Source: Bathynomus jamesi (Eukaryota > Arthropoda > Malacostraca > Isopoda > Cirolanidae). From it: 64,000 bases of DNA. The DNA lies in NCBI GenBank assembly GCA_023014485.1, contig JAJOZX010001870.1, positions 578,001 to 642,000 of the forward strand. Direction: 5' to 3'. The notes beneath the pieces were generated by a model, which ran no database searches, had not been told where the DNA came from, and saw only the letters and a program-made list of their open reading frames with translations. Made by a program: the position numbers and the translations under genes. Below, piece by piece: positions 56,353-64,000 of the stretch. The first letter of the stretch is position 1. Each line of letters starts with the position of its first letter.

Positions 56353-56817
56353 CTCCCCACCGAAGAGGCATTGTTGTCATTACCTTCTGCAAGTTTAGCC
56401 AAGCCTTCTCCATGAGATGTAACTCAAATGTTTCATCTTGACTATCCGTGTTTTTGCTGATTTCTAAAGCATAGAGTTTTTGTATAGGTCTCTTTAATTT
56501 TCCTCCTGAAGTCTTTACCAGTGCCGACCTAACTAAATTGTCTTTGCCAACAAACAACTCTTCAATTATGCCAAGCTTCCAGCATTGCCTTGGTCTTTCA
56601 TCCCCAGTGATTACCACTTCTCCCACCTTGATACAATTTGCATTGGAGCCCTTTACATCGCCTGATGGGTAATAATTGAGTTCTGGCAAGTATTCCATCT
56701 GCCACCTCTTCCATAACTGATCTTGTAGCTCTTCAGTAGGATAGGCTGTAAGTCTTCTGGCAAACTGGGGCTTGATGTTAATCGTTTCCCGCAAAGAAAA
56801 TGATTTGGTGTCAATGG
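56353..56817 (-). pseudogene. pol: BEL-B-type integrase C-terminal fragment
   Basis: The minus strand repeats the BEL-B integrase end: PLTPNHFLCGKRL near 56,780-56,820, GEVVITGDERPRQCWKLGII, KLKRPIQKLYALEIS. Compared with BEL-B a stretch of roughly 45 bp is missing after ATCTTGTAGCTCTTC near 56,735. The C-terminus again runs into the LTR. It ends on the right where the palindromic MITE and a hAT element inserted. Confidence 0.85.
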
Positions 56818-56825
56818 CTCTGCAG

Positions 56826-57515
56826 TAGGGTGGATCGATTTTACATTTTTTTCGATTTCCATATTCTAATAGAGACAAAAACTTGCGCATGCATGAGAAA
56901 ATAGCCTCTGCAAAATCTTAGCTTAATAGGTAATCATCTTCTGCCCCCGGCAGAGCGATGAAAATCATATTTTAGTAGTCAAAAACGTATTTTTAAACCC
57001 TAGCCTAGAGTCATCAAATTTTGCGTGTGTGTTATTTCATGCCTAAGCAACGATATAAATGCTATGGGAAATATATAAATGCATTATTTAAGACAAAGAG
57101 CCGATCTGAAAATATGTATATTATACATATTTTCAGATCGGCTCTTTGTCTTAAATAATGCATTTATATATTTCCCATAGCATTATTTAAGACAAAGAGC
57201 CGATCTGAAAATATGTATATTATACATATTTTCAGATCGGCTCTTTGTCTTAAATAATGCATTTATATATTTCCCATAGCATTTATATCGTTGCTTAGGC
57301 ATGAAATAACACACACGCAAAATTTTATGACTCTAGGCTAGGGTTTAAAAATACGTTTTTGACTACTAAAATATGATTTTCATCGCTCTGCCAGGGGCAG
57401 AAGATGATTACCTATTAAGCTAAGATTTTGCAGAGGCTATTTTCTCATGCATGCGCAAGGTTTTGTCTCTATTAGAATATGGAAATCGAAAAAAATGTAA
57501 AATCGATCCACCCTA
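56826..57515. mobile_element. Palindromic hAT-type MITE (690 bp) with duplicated hairpin core
   Basis: Ends TAGGGTGGATCGATTTTAC and its inverse, with perfect 8-bp duplications CTCTGCAG (56,818-56,825 and 57,516-57,523). The two arms are inverted copies of each other over about 280 bp. The centre contains two successive perfect hairpins around 57,121 and 57,220 (GAGCCGATCTGAAAATATG and its inverse in each), 99 bp apart, so the hairpin core is tandemly duplicated. It is non-coding. Confidence 0.9.
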
Positions 57516-57520
57516 CTCTG

Positions 57521-58848
57521 CAGGGACGGACTGGGATTCAAAAGCGGCCCTGGAATTTCACCCAGGCCGGCCCACACAATACGCACGCGTGCGCCCTCCC
57601 CCCTCCCCAACATCACCACCACCCTTAGGGCCACAAAATAGTGAAAATACCGCCACCCAAACTCAATTATTGGACATTTATTTCTATTATATTGACACAC
57701 ACTTTTAATATAGTAGAGCCGCTATTATAGACAACACAGTAAAACAGAAAATAGAGACGCCAGAAATTGCCATAGTCATACACTGTCATTAATTACATGG
57801 AAAGCAAAAAGCCTATCTACCAAAGAGAAAAATATGTATTACTCTAATGTGTCAGCAGTTTTCTCAGCAGCTCACTCCTCTCTACAATTCTGTCTATCAT
57901 CACATCTGTACCCAGGGCCACTAAGATGTCCTTCTCAGTTGCCATCAGCATAAACGCCTCTAGGTGCTCCTGGGAGAGAGTGCTCCTGAGTCGACTTTTG
58001 ATGTACTTCAGGGTTGAGAAACTTCTCTCACAGGCCACCTGGGTGATTGACAGGGTGAGCAAGAACTTGTATTCAAGGCCTATGATGTGGTAAGCATCTG
58101 TCAACATGTTGTACCTCCGGATTATCTGGTAACAACATACACTGCACAGTCTTTACAAGAGGAAAACCTTTTATTCCTCATCTCCACTTCGTCTTCCTTT
58201 CCATCAGCCTCAGGTCCGTCCTCAGGTGACTCACTGACTATTCTGATGGTGTATTCCTCCAGTGCTGATGTTTTACGCCTCTCCCACTGTGTAGCCAGAC
58301 TCTTCAGCTCACACTGCAAGTTCTCAACTGTTCCCCTGCTGTCAAACTTCAGCAAGCATTTGCTGAGCTCTTGAAGGGCTGACTGGGGTAAACCACTGGC
58401 ACCGGCCCTTACATGTCGGAAATTTCTGGGGTCCAGAAGGGCTAAGTCGGCATAAAGAGTGCCATGGGTGAGAAAACGGCGATGGAGGCTCTCAGTGACT
58501 GTCCATTATTTGATTGTGGACTTCAACTTTGTAGGCCCTCTCTGCATCTGTCAACGTCTCATCATGAGCCATTTCACCAGGCATGATTTTCTTTTTTCTT
58601 GACCTTTTCTGTGGCAAGGTGGCCTCCACTTCCAGCTCTGTCTCCTCTTCCTGCTCCTGAAGTTTGTCATTCGCCCACTGAACAAATGTGTCTGCAGCTT
58701 GCTTGATGGCGTCGAAATCTCTTGCCATCCCTTTGAGACTATCTTGTGTTCCAACAACCATTCTGTGGGCAAAGAGAATGCCCATGCCACTCGTCTGCAA
58801 GTATTTGAAGAGCGGAACCGTGTACTCAAATATGCGAAGAAAGATTTG
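57521..58848 (-). pseudogene. hAT transposase relic (TTF/ZMYM1-like type), 3' part of the element
   Basis: The left terminus CAGGGACGGACTGGGATTC starts at 57,521 in BEL-B integrase sequence. On the minus strand the transposase reads FEYTVPLFKYLQTSGM and VVGTQDSLKGMARDFDAIKQ (58,837-58,492), a slip near 58,495, LHRRFLTHG and LKSLATQWERRKTSALEE (to 58,122), then GLEYKFLLTLSITQVACERSFSTLKYIKSRLR with the hATC dimerisation motif (58,107-57,844; parts quoted). The N-terminal half and right terminus are absent: at about 58,840-58,852 the sequence switches to BEL-A-type pol on the opposite strand. The transposase is broken by several frameshifts. Confidence 0.82.
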
Positions 58849-58851
58849 AGC

Positions 58852-59766
58852 GGTCAGTATGAAAATGGCCATTATTCAATTGAACTACCTTGGAAGATCA
58901 ATAGTCCAAAATTAAATTATAATCTAAAGGTAGCTAAAGGTCATCTCTATAATTTGATGAAAAGATTAAAAAATGACAATAGAATTAAAATGTATGATGA
59001 TGTTTTCAAGGACCAGTTAGAAAAAGGCTTCATTGAGGAAGTTAAAGATCACCCCTTTAAAAAAGATAACTGCCATTATCTTACTCACACAGGAGTCTAT
59101 AGAAAGGATGCACCCACAACAAAACTTAGAGTTGTGTATAACTGTAGTCTTAAAGATGGCAATAAGCATAGCTTGAATGACTGTCTCATAGAGGGGCCTA
59201 ATCTTATTTCAGACCTTGTAAAAATCCTTCTAAGATTTAGATTAGATGACTATGCAGTTCAAAGTGATATAAGCAAAGCTTTTTTGAGAATTCATCTGAA
59301 AAATAACTATGACAAAGATCAACTAAGATTCTTGTGGTTTAATGATCCATATGACTTAAATAAAGGGTTTAAAACATTTAAATTTAATGTGGTTTTGTTT
59401 GGAGCAAATGCAAGTCCTAGTTTACTGGCTTTAACCATCAAACATCATTTAAATTTGTATGATGAAAATGATTTAACTGTTCAGTTCTTGAAAGATCACT
59501 TCTATGTGGATAATCTTGTAGGATCAACCAAAACAGAGTCAGAATTAAATGAAGTTTACATAAAAGCAGATAAAATAATGAAAGAAGGTAATTTTGAATT
59601 AAGAGAGTGGATCACAAATAATGAGAGACTAAATCAAAAAATAAAATCAGAAGACAAAGGATTGACAGAACCAACAAACAGGGTGAAAACATTAGGCATG
59701 ATCTGGGATTTGAACTCAGATTCTAAAGTTCATGACTCACTCTGCACAAAAGGCTACACCTTAGAT
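58852..59766 (+). pseudogene. pol: Inverted BEL-A-type RT fragment
   Basis: An open plus-strand frame of about 300 codons, opposite to the surrounding BEL elements: YSIELPWKIN, HYLTHTGVYRKDAPTTKLRVVYN, SLNDCLIEGPNL, YAVQSDISKAFL, VVLFGANASPSLL, FYVDNLVGS, NFELREWIT and CTKGYTLD. It is a close relative of BEL-A (51,802-52,467 plus 44,201-44,630) but uninterrupted, so it comes from another copy. It lacks stops and keeps the catalytic residues, but has no Gag, protease, RNase H or LTR. The left junction lies within a hAT transposase and the right junction at the terminus of another hAT element. Confidence 0.87.
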
Positions 59767-60616
59767 CAGGCCCGGATCTAGAAGAATGGGGGCCCGTGGC
59801 TAATTATTTTTTTTGGGGCCCCCCCTTGGCTACAATTTTTATTATATAAGGATTATAAGCTTTGTTTACGAGGAAAATTAAAGGTTTTCAGAAAAAACAT
59901 ATTACTTTACTTTATTTATTTAGTTTTCAGAACAAACATATTACTTTACAAATATTTTACTTTATTTTACATATTATATTTTCCTGAATTAATAATTTTA
60001 TACACACCTACCTACTGATTATGAGCTGGCAACCGATTGAACCGACGAGCCTTTTTTTGTGCAAATTCATTAATAATATTTCGAAAATCGACTTCTTTGG
60101 CCAGAGCATGTTCAACATAGAGAATTGCCAGTGACTGTAATCGCTTTTGCTTCATTGTTGAACGTTTGCAACATTGGGATATGAATCGACCAGATTTTGG
60201 CAGCCTTTGCGAAGCACTGTATCTTCGCCGTCACGGATTTTGTTTAAAACGCCGAATTTTTCATTTGTGTTGTGGTATGCTTTCTTGCGAAACTCTAACT
60301 CTGACTTCAATTGGTCGATCATCACAATGAAGACGTCTACTGTTTAATAGACTTTGTTTCTGCGATGACCTTCTGTAGAGACTCAGCTTCTGCAGTAGCC
60401 TTCTTTCGTTTGCTACTTCCACTTTCGCAAGATCGCTTAGACATTTCACCTCACAATAAAAAATCTGAAATAATAATAAATGAAATTAGTAAATGTAATA
60501 ATAAATGTAAAAACCTAAATTTAAACTAAATAATGTAGAATATTTGGGGGCCCCCCCTCAAATGCGGGGCCCGTGGCTGCAGCCCACATAGCCCCCCCCC
60601 CCTAGATCCGGGTCTG
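59767..60616 (-). mobile_element. hAT deletion derivative (CAGGCCCGGATCTAG family)
   Basis: Ends CAGGCCCGGATCTAG and CTAGATCCGGGTCTG, with GGGGCCCGTGGCT inside both. The minus strand keeps a transposase N-terminal bit (CLSDLAKVEVANER, near 60,400-60,449) and a C-terminal bit (SLAILYVEHALAKEVDFRNI and FAQKKARRFNRLP, about 60,020-60,155), so the middle was deleted. The left flank CCTTAGAT is BEL-A-type pol and the right flank ACTAAGCT is BEL-B-type gag; they are not a target duplication. This implies recombination between two copies at different sites. Confidence 0.85.
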
Positions 60617-60750
60617 ACTAAGCTTAAATCCTCTTGCTCTATGGCAGAATCTATACTGGCAATGACCTTTGTAATTAGACCTTTGTAGGTGCTTCTCCTT
60701 TTTCTAAACTTGTTCAATTCAGCTGCACTCATCTTCAATGCAAACAACAA
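60617..60750 (-). pseudogene. gag: BEL-B-type Gag, first ~40 codons
   Basis: MSAAELNKFRKRRSTYKGLI and VIASIDSAIEQEDLSL match the BEL-B Gag N-terminus at 50,597-50,460 with few changes. The frame is cut by the hAT element at 60,616 and then reads element sequence. The ATG at 60,750 or, in frame, at 60,732 could start it, as in BEL-B. Confidence 0.82.
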
Positions 60751-61147
60751 TTGGGCTCAATGCCAAATAAAAAATACTTAACCAAACTGATCAAACTCAA
60801 ATTTTGCTCTTTTCAAATAAACTGAATTGCTTGGTTGGGGTACTGACCAACCACCAGTATGGAGTACCAAATTTTCAACCCAAGTAACTGGCGCACTGAC
60901 GTCTGCAACCTTCGCCTACGAACAATAAACCAAAATTAACCAAACCGGTACAAATGTAGGCCCAAAACAACGACAGTTTAGCGGCCAAGTTTCGCAATTG
61001 GGCGACCAAACTTTCTACCTTGGAACCTTAACTCAATTATGCTCAACCCGTCCAGGGCTAACTTGGGCTACAATTTGCACAATCAGAACTTTGCCGAAAA
61101 ATAGTCACTGATTCATTCTTTGGCTAGAATCCGGTTTCGAAGGACCA
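60751..61147 (-). other. BEL-B-type 5' leader and primer-binding site
   Basis: It is homologous to 50,598-51,190 but with a single copy of the 108-bp repeat. TGGTCCTTCGAAACCGG lies directly inside the LTR (plus 61,131-61,147), confirming orientation. Confidence 0.75.
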
Positions 61148-61746
61148 TGATATTTTCTTTTTTTATTGGGTTCAGAATCCCAGTTGAGCCCTGAACGGCC
61201 AAACTCTGAAGGGCAGTTCAACCTACAGCCCAAGTTAAACTAGACTAAAACTTACGGACTTGAAGGTCCTATTAGGTCCTACCTCAGGGTTGCTGACTCG
61301 ATGTGGGTCTACCTTAGGCCTCAGTTGCATGAAATTAAGATAAAAATCGAAAGGGGCACTATTTATGGTCTTCTTTCTAAACCTTGCAACAACACACAAC
61401 CTGCACCATTGCATGATGCAACAATCTTGTATCTAAACAACCAAACTGAATTGCAAGAGAGAGCTCTCCATAAGACAACGCCCTGTAAGTGCCGCATTCA
61501 ACAAACGAGTAGAAAGGACGCGCAGTGCCCCAAAAAAATGATGCCACAAGAGTGCAAAAACAATGATGCCACAAGAGCCCAAAAGTGCTAGCTCTAAATT
61601 AAGTGAATTTTTCACTACCCTTACAATTATGAGATGGATACACACACGCCTTAACTTAATATATACAAGCAATGCTGTATCAATCAGCTTAGTCATCATA
61701 TCGCCTTGGGACAACAATGGCTCTTCCTCTTCTAGATTTTCTAACA
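61148..61746 (-). repeat. BEL-B-type LTR, right end of the mosaic element
   Basis: Limits TGATATTTTCTTTTT..TTTTCTAACA, 599 bp. It differs from the left mosaic LTR (55,772-56,352) by many substitutions and small indels, far more than the BEL-A or BEL-B LTR pairs differ. That suits two independent insertions joined by recombination, or an old insertion. Confidence 0.85.
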
Positions 61747-62148
61747 ATTATGTTCTAAAGACATTTGGCAATAAGTCAACCAAACAAAGAGCGCTCACTC
61801 ACTAAACCCGAGATTCATTCAAAAAATGTTACAACTGTTTGTAGTGCACACAACAAATGTATGCCAGGTGTTGCTCTCTGTTCTCAAGAGTGTCCTACAA
61901 ATATTGAGCGCAACTGTACGTAGCACAGACATTGTCTGCACGTTAGATTTTACATCCATAGCATATACAGTAGTTTCGTATTACATTATTCTTTGTTACA
62001 TAATTTTAACGAAGTTACATACGACATACTACTATTTCAAATAGGGCGCCTTTGTTGGGCCAAATTCTATCCTTGAGACATTGAGATAACGTTGTATCTA
62101 CTTAAAGTTTTACGTAATATCACAACGTTGTGAAGACGTAACTGAGAC
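61747..62148. other. Unassigned DNA
   Basis: No recognisable coding or repeat signature. The stretch 62,085-62,140 (GTTGTATCTAC, CACAACGTTGTG) resembles motifs at 62,625-62,690 (ATTGTATCTACGT, CGTCGTATCTACGTAAC), so the following MITE may have inserted into an older repeat. Confidence 0.5.
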
Positions 62149-62607
62149 CTAGGGTTGCCAACCGTCCTTTTTTGTAGATTTTTGTCCTTGTCCTTTCTTG
62201 AGTTCGGAAAGGACGCCATTTGTCCTTTTCTGATAACAATCTTGTTCCAAACAACAGTTTTATAACAAAACTTTTGTTTAAAAGGAAATAATTATAAAGT
62301 CTTAAGTCGAGTAACATTTTATAAATTCATTTCTTCACTTAAATGTTAACGTTCCGTGTAGCGGAAAAGTATAAATTTAAAAATAAATATTGTTACCATA
62401 AATTTTGTCAATGCATGACTCAATGGGTCAATATCTGTATATCAATAAAAATATTTACTTCAAGAAAATATGCAATAAAAAAGCATGCAGTATAAATTGT
62501 AATAAATTATAAATAAAATTTTACTTCTTTCCCTAACCTTGTAGACAGTATATTGGAATTGATGTTCTTGTCCTTTTTTTCAAACTTCATGGAGTTAGCA
62601 ACCCTAC
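62149..62607. mobile_element. hAT-type MITE (CTAGGGTTGCCAAC family)
   Basis: Left end CTAGGGTTGCCAACCGTCC, right end GTTAGCAACCCTAC. Flanks ACTGAGAC (62,141-62,148) and AGTGAGAC (62,608-62,615) match at 7 of 8 positions. Internally GTCCTTTT/AAAGGAC motifs recur near both ends. It is 459 bp, AT-rich and non-coding. Confidence 0.82.
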
Positions 62608-62615
62608 AGTGAGAC

Positions 62616-63669
62616 CACACAAATTAACATTGTATCTACGTCACAGTGCTAAAATGCAACCTTGTGACAACGTCGTATCTACGTAACATTGTTAGTTGGG
62701 ATCTGCTCAGACATGATGTGATGTCAATACCGTCATTGTTTCTTAGAAGCGTTAACATTATGGAAATTAATTTACTGGGCATAAATTCTACTACGGTTTA
62801 CACATTTCAATATAGCGTAACCAAAGCCGATTTAGGTAAATATTCCAGTGAACTCAAACCGATAATTAAAGACCAGAACATATTTTTATGGTCAATTGTG
62901 ATGTGCTTTGAAAGAATTTGACATCATTTTCTGGTGCAAATGAGTTTCGAGATATTTACAATTTTTGTGTTTGAAGAATCGCAAATATAAAAACGAAACG
63001 AAGGTCTAATTCTTTAAAAATACATAGAAAAATTAACCAGAAAAATATTTACTGGTGGAGGCACATTCTCTAACCCTAACCCGCACTTACCCTCTAACCT
63101 AACTTAACCACACCTAGGCAATACATATATAAATTATTTGTAGCCTAGGTGGTGGCGCTCAAGCCGGGACTCTTTTCGTTCGTAATGTACGTTGGCCTAA
63201 GCTTTATAATTATTTATTGCTTTATAATCACTTGCACGCTATATAAAACATAGTTTTCTATGTTATCTTCGTAACGATTCAGAATATTATGTTGTCATGT
63301 TAAGGTGTTGGTTTAAGTTCAGCGAAATATTAACCCGATCTATGCTTGACTTCGTCTACACTTAACCAACTAATTGAAACCATATATGACTGTGATGATC
63401 ATATACCACTGTGATGAAACTGAGGATATTTGATTTGATATACACATCACTGTGACATCAGAATGTTTTAAATGGCATCACTATTTTACCGTACATGTGC
63501 GATATTTTTGGAGTTAGTATTGTTAAAGAATATTGTATGATGTAAGTGAATCAAATGTACGAGATAATTTGGTATTCTAATTAAGCTTTAAATGGTGAAA
63601 TATTTTTAAGTCATTTCAAGTTTTTGCATTCCCGAATTCAAGTGTAAATTAGCTATTTCTGATGTTTTC
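62616..63669. other. AT-rich intergenic DNA
   Basis: No gene or element is recognised. At 63,070-63,120 there is a short run of CTAACC/TAACCT motifs, too irregular for a telomeric tract. TGTGATGA-type motifs near 63,390-63,460 do not form a clear repeat. Confidence 0.55.
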
Positions 63670-63889
63670 TTTGTTTAAAATGGCGTCGTGTTCCGCATCT
63701 TTCAGCAAGCACAGCTGATTCTACTCTCGCGAGCGTCTCTGCAGCCCCGAGGAGCAGGAGTGTGCAGACCAGCTGATCGAGTTAGGCTAACGAAGATGGA
63801 ACGAGGGGTCTGTTGCAGATATAAAGAATGGATTGCATACTAAATATTATATTATGAGAAATGTGTTAAATGTTATTTACTACAATGTT
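63670..63889 (+). promoter_or_regulatory. Candidate host-gene promoter and 5' untranslated region
   Basis: A GC-richer island (about 63,680-63,800) in otherwise AT-rich DNA. It holds AAAATGGCGTCG (63,677-63,688), which resembles a YY1 site, and TCTCGCGAG (63,725-63,733), close to the CGCG promoter element. Both occur at start sites of broadly expressed metazoan genes. Two short upstream frames start here (ATG at 63,680, 11 codons; ATG at 63,796, 15 codons). There is no TATA box at a sensible distance. Assignment is inference from motifs and position only. Confidence 0.35.
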
Positions 63890-63922
63890 TAAGAAATAGG
63901 AGGTGCAAATGATTTCGCTGAT

Positions 63923-64000
63923 ATGGTTAGCATGAGTTCGAATGGGCAGAGTGGGGCGGGGAATGTAGTAGGATCAGCTGGGGCTGGCGGCAGTGGTGGT
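63923..64000 (+). CDS. Start of a possible host gene (first 26 codons, cut by the window edge)
   Basis: ATG at 63,923 sits in a favourable context (GATATGG) and opens a frame with no stop to the window end. The product begins MVSMSSNGQSGAGNVVG and turns Gly/Ser/Ala-rich, typical of a disordered N-terminus in nuclear or RNA-binding proteins. An in-frame stop (TAA 63,890-63,892) lies upstream, so the start is at or after 63,893, or an exon begins there. An ATG at 63,909 in another frame gives an 8-codon overlapping upstream frame. An alternative in-frame start is the ATG at 63,932. I do not recognise the family. It is the only frame in the window not explained by a mobile element. Confidence 0.4.
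   Translation, partial: MVSMSSNGQSGAGNVVGSAGAGGSGG

Noticed and set aside
55973..56890. 305-codon minus-strand frame
   Set aside because: It joins palindromic MITE, BEL-B-type integrase end and LTR by read-through after a ~45-bp deletion. Only the integrase part is meaningful.
58699..58851. Plus-strand start of the 360-codon frame that begins at 58,699
   Set aside because: The first ~50 codons are antisense to the hAT transposase. Recognisable RT begins only around 58,852.
59767..60616. CCTTAGAT / ACTAAGCT as a TSD of the hAT derivative
   Set aside because: The octamers do not match and each belongs to a different BEL family, which instead points to recombination.
63060..63125. CTAACC-type motifs as a telomeric tract
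   Set aside because: Only a few irregular copies, embedded in unique DNA.

Overview
This window is eukaryotic, repeat-dominated DNA, almost certainly from an arthropod (probably an insect; the species cannot be read from it). The evidence is the mix of element families: a CR1-like LINE with an esterase-type ORF1, Ty3/gypsy and BEL/Pao LTR retrotransposons, a Penelope-like element with a GIY-YIG endonuclease, a Tc1/mariner relic, and many short hAT and piggyBac derivatives. No tRNA, rRNA, CRISPR or prokaryotic operon is present. The only candidate host gene is a start exon cut off by the right edge.

Layout. (1) 1-3.3 kb: 5' part of a CR1-like LINE on the minus strand, interrupted by a short retroposon with a 10-bp target-site duplication (TSD). 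(2) 3,166-34,025: nine head-to-tail copies of a ~3.43-kb unit. Each unit holds a 5'-truncated, dead gypsy gag-pol with two small DNA transposons embedded in it, a 235-bp piggyBac-type MITE at a TTAA and a ~443-bp hAT-type MITE inside the reverse transcriptase. The last unit runs on into the rest of the integrase (to 34,743) and a possible 3' LTR. (3) 35.0-36.4 kb: a mariner-superfamily pseudogene split by a hAT MITE. (4) 37.1-39.05 kb: a decayed hAT element containing another hAT MITE. (5) 39.2-39.8 kb: C-terminal piece of a Penelope-like element. (6) 40,275-55,755: a BEL/Pao element on the minus strand (here BEL-A) with near-identical LTRs. It is broken by a second, different BEL/Pao element (BEL-B, 44,636-51,796, also with near-identical LTRs and a 5-bp TSD) and by two hAT MITEs. 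(7) 55,772-61,746: a mosaic with BEL-B-type LTRs at both ends. Its middle is a patchwork of a palindromic MITE, a hAT transposase relic, an inverted piece of BEL-A-type pol and a hAT deletion derivative whose two flanks come from different BEL families. (8) 62.1-62.6 kb: another hAT MITE. (9) 63.67-64.0 kb: a GC-richer island with promoter-like motifs and the first 26 codons of a possible host gene.

How the parts relate. Within each nest the order of events can be read from what interrupts what. In the array, the gypsy copy decayed and received both MITEs first and was then tandemly duplicated, because every unit shares both insertions at the same sites and the same active-site lesions (protease, RT, integrase, zinc knuckle). 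In the BEL nest, BEL-A went in first, then BEL-B landed in its RT. Precise TSDs support nearly all the insertions: 8 bp for hAT, TTAA for piggyBac, 5 bp for BEL, 10 bp for the retroposon. Nothing here looks like a working multi-gene system. The most unusual structures are the gypsy-derived macrosatellite and the recombinant hAT/BEL mosaic. Frequent one-base indels, densest in units 4-6 of the array, suggest residual assembly errors on top of real decay.
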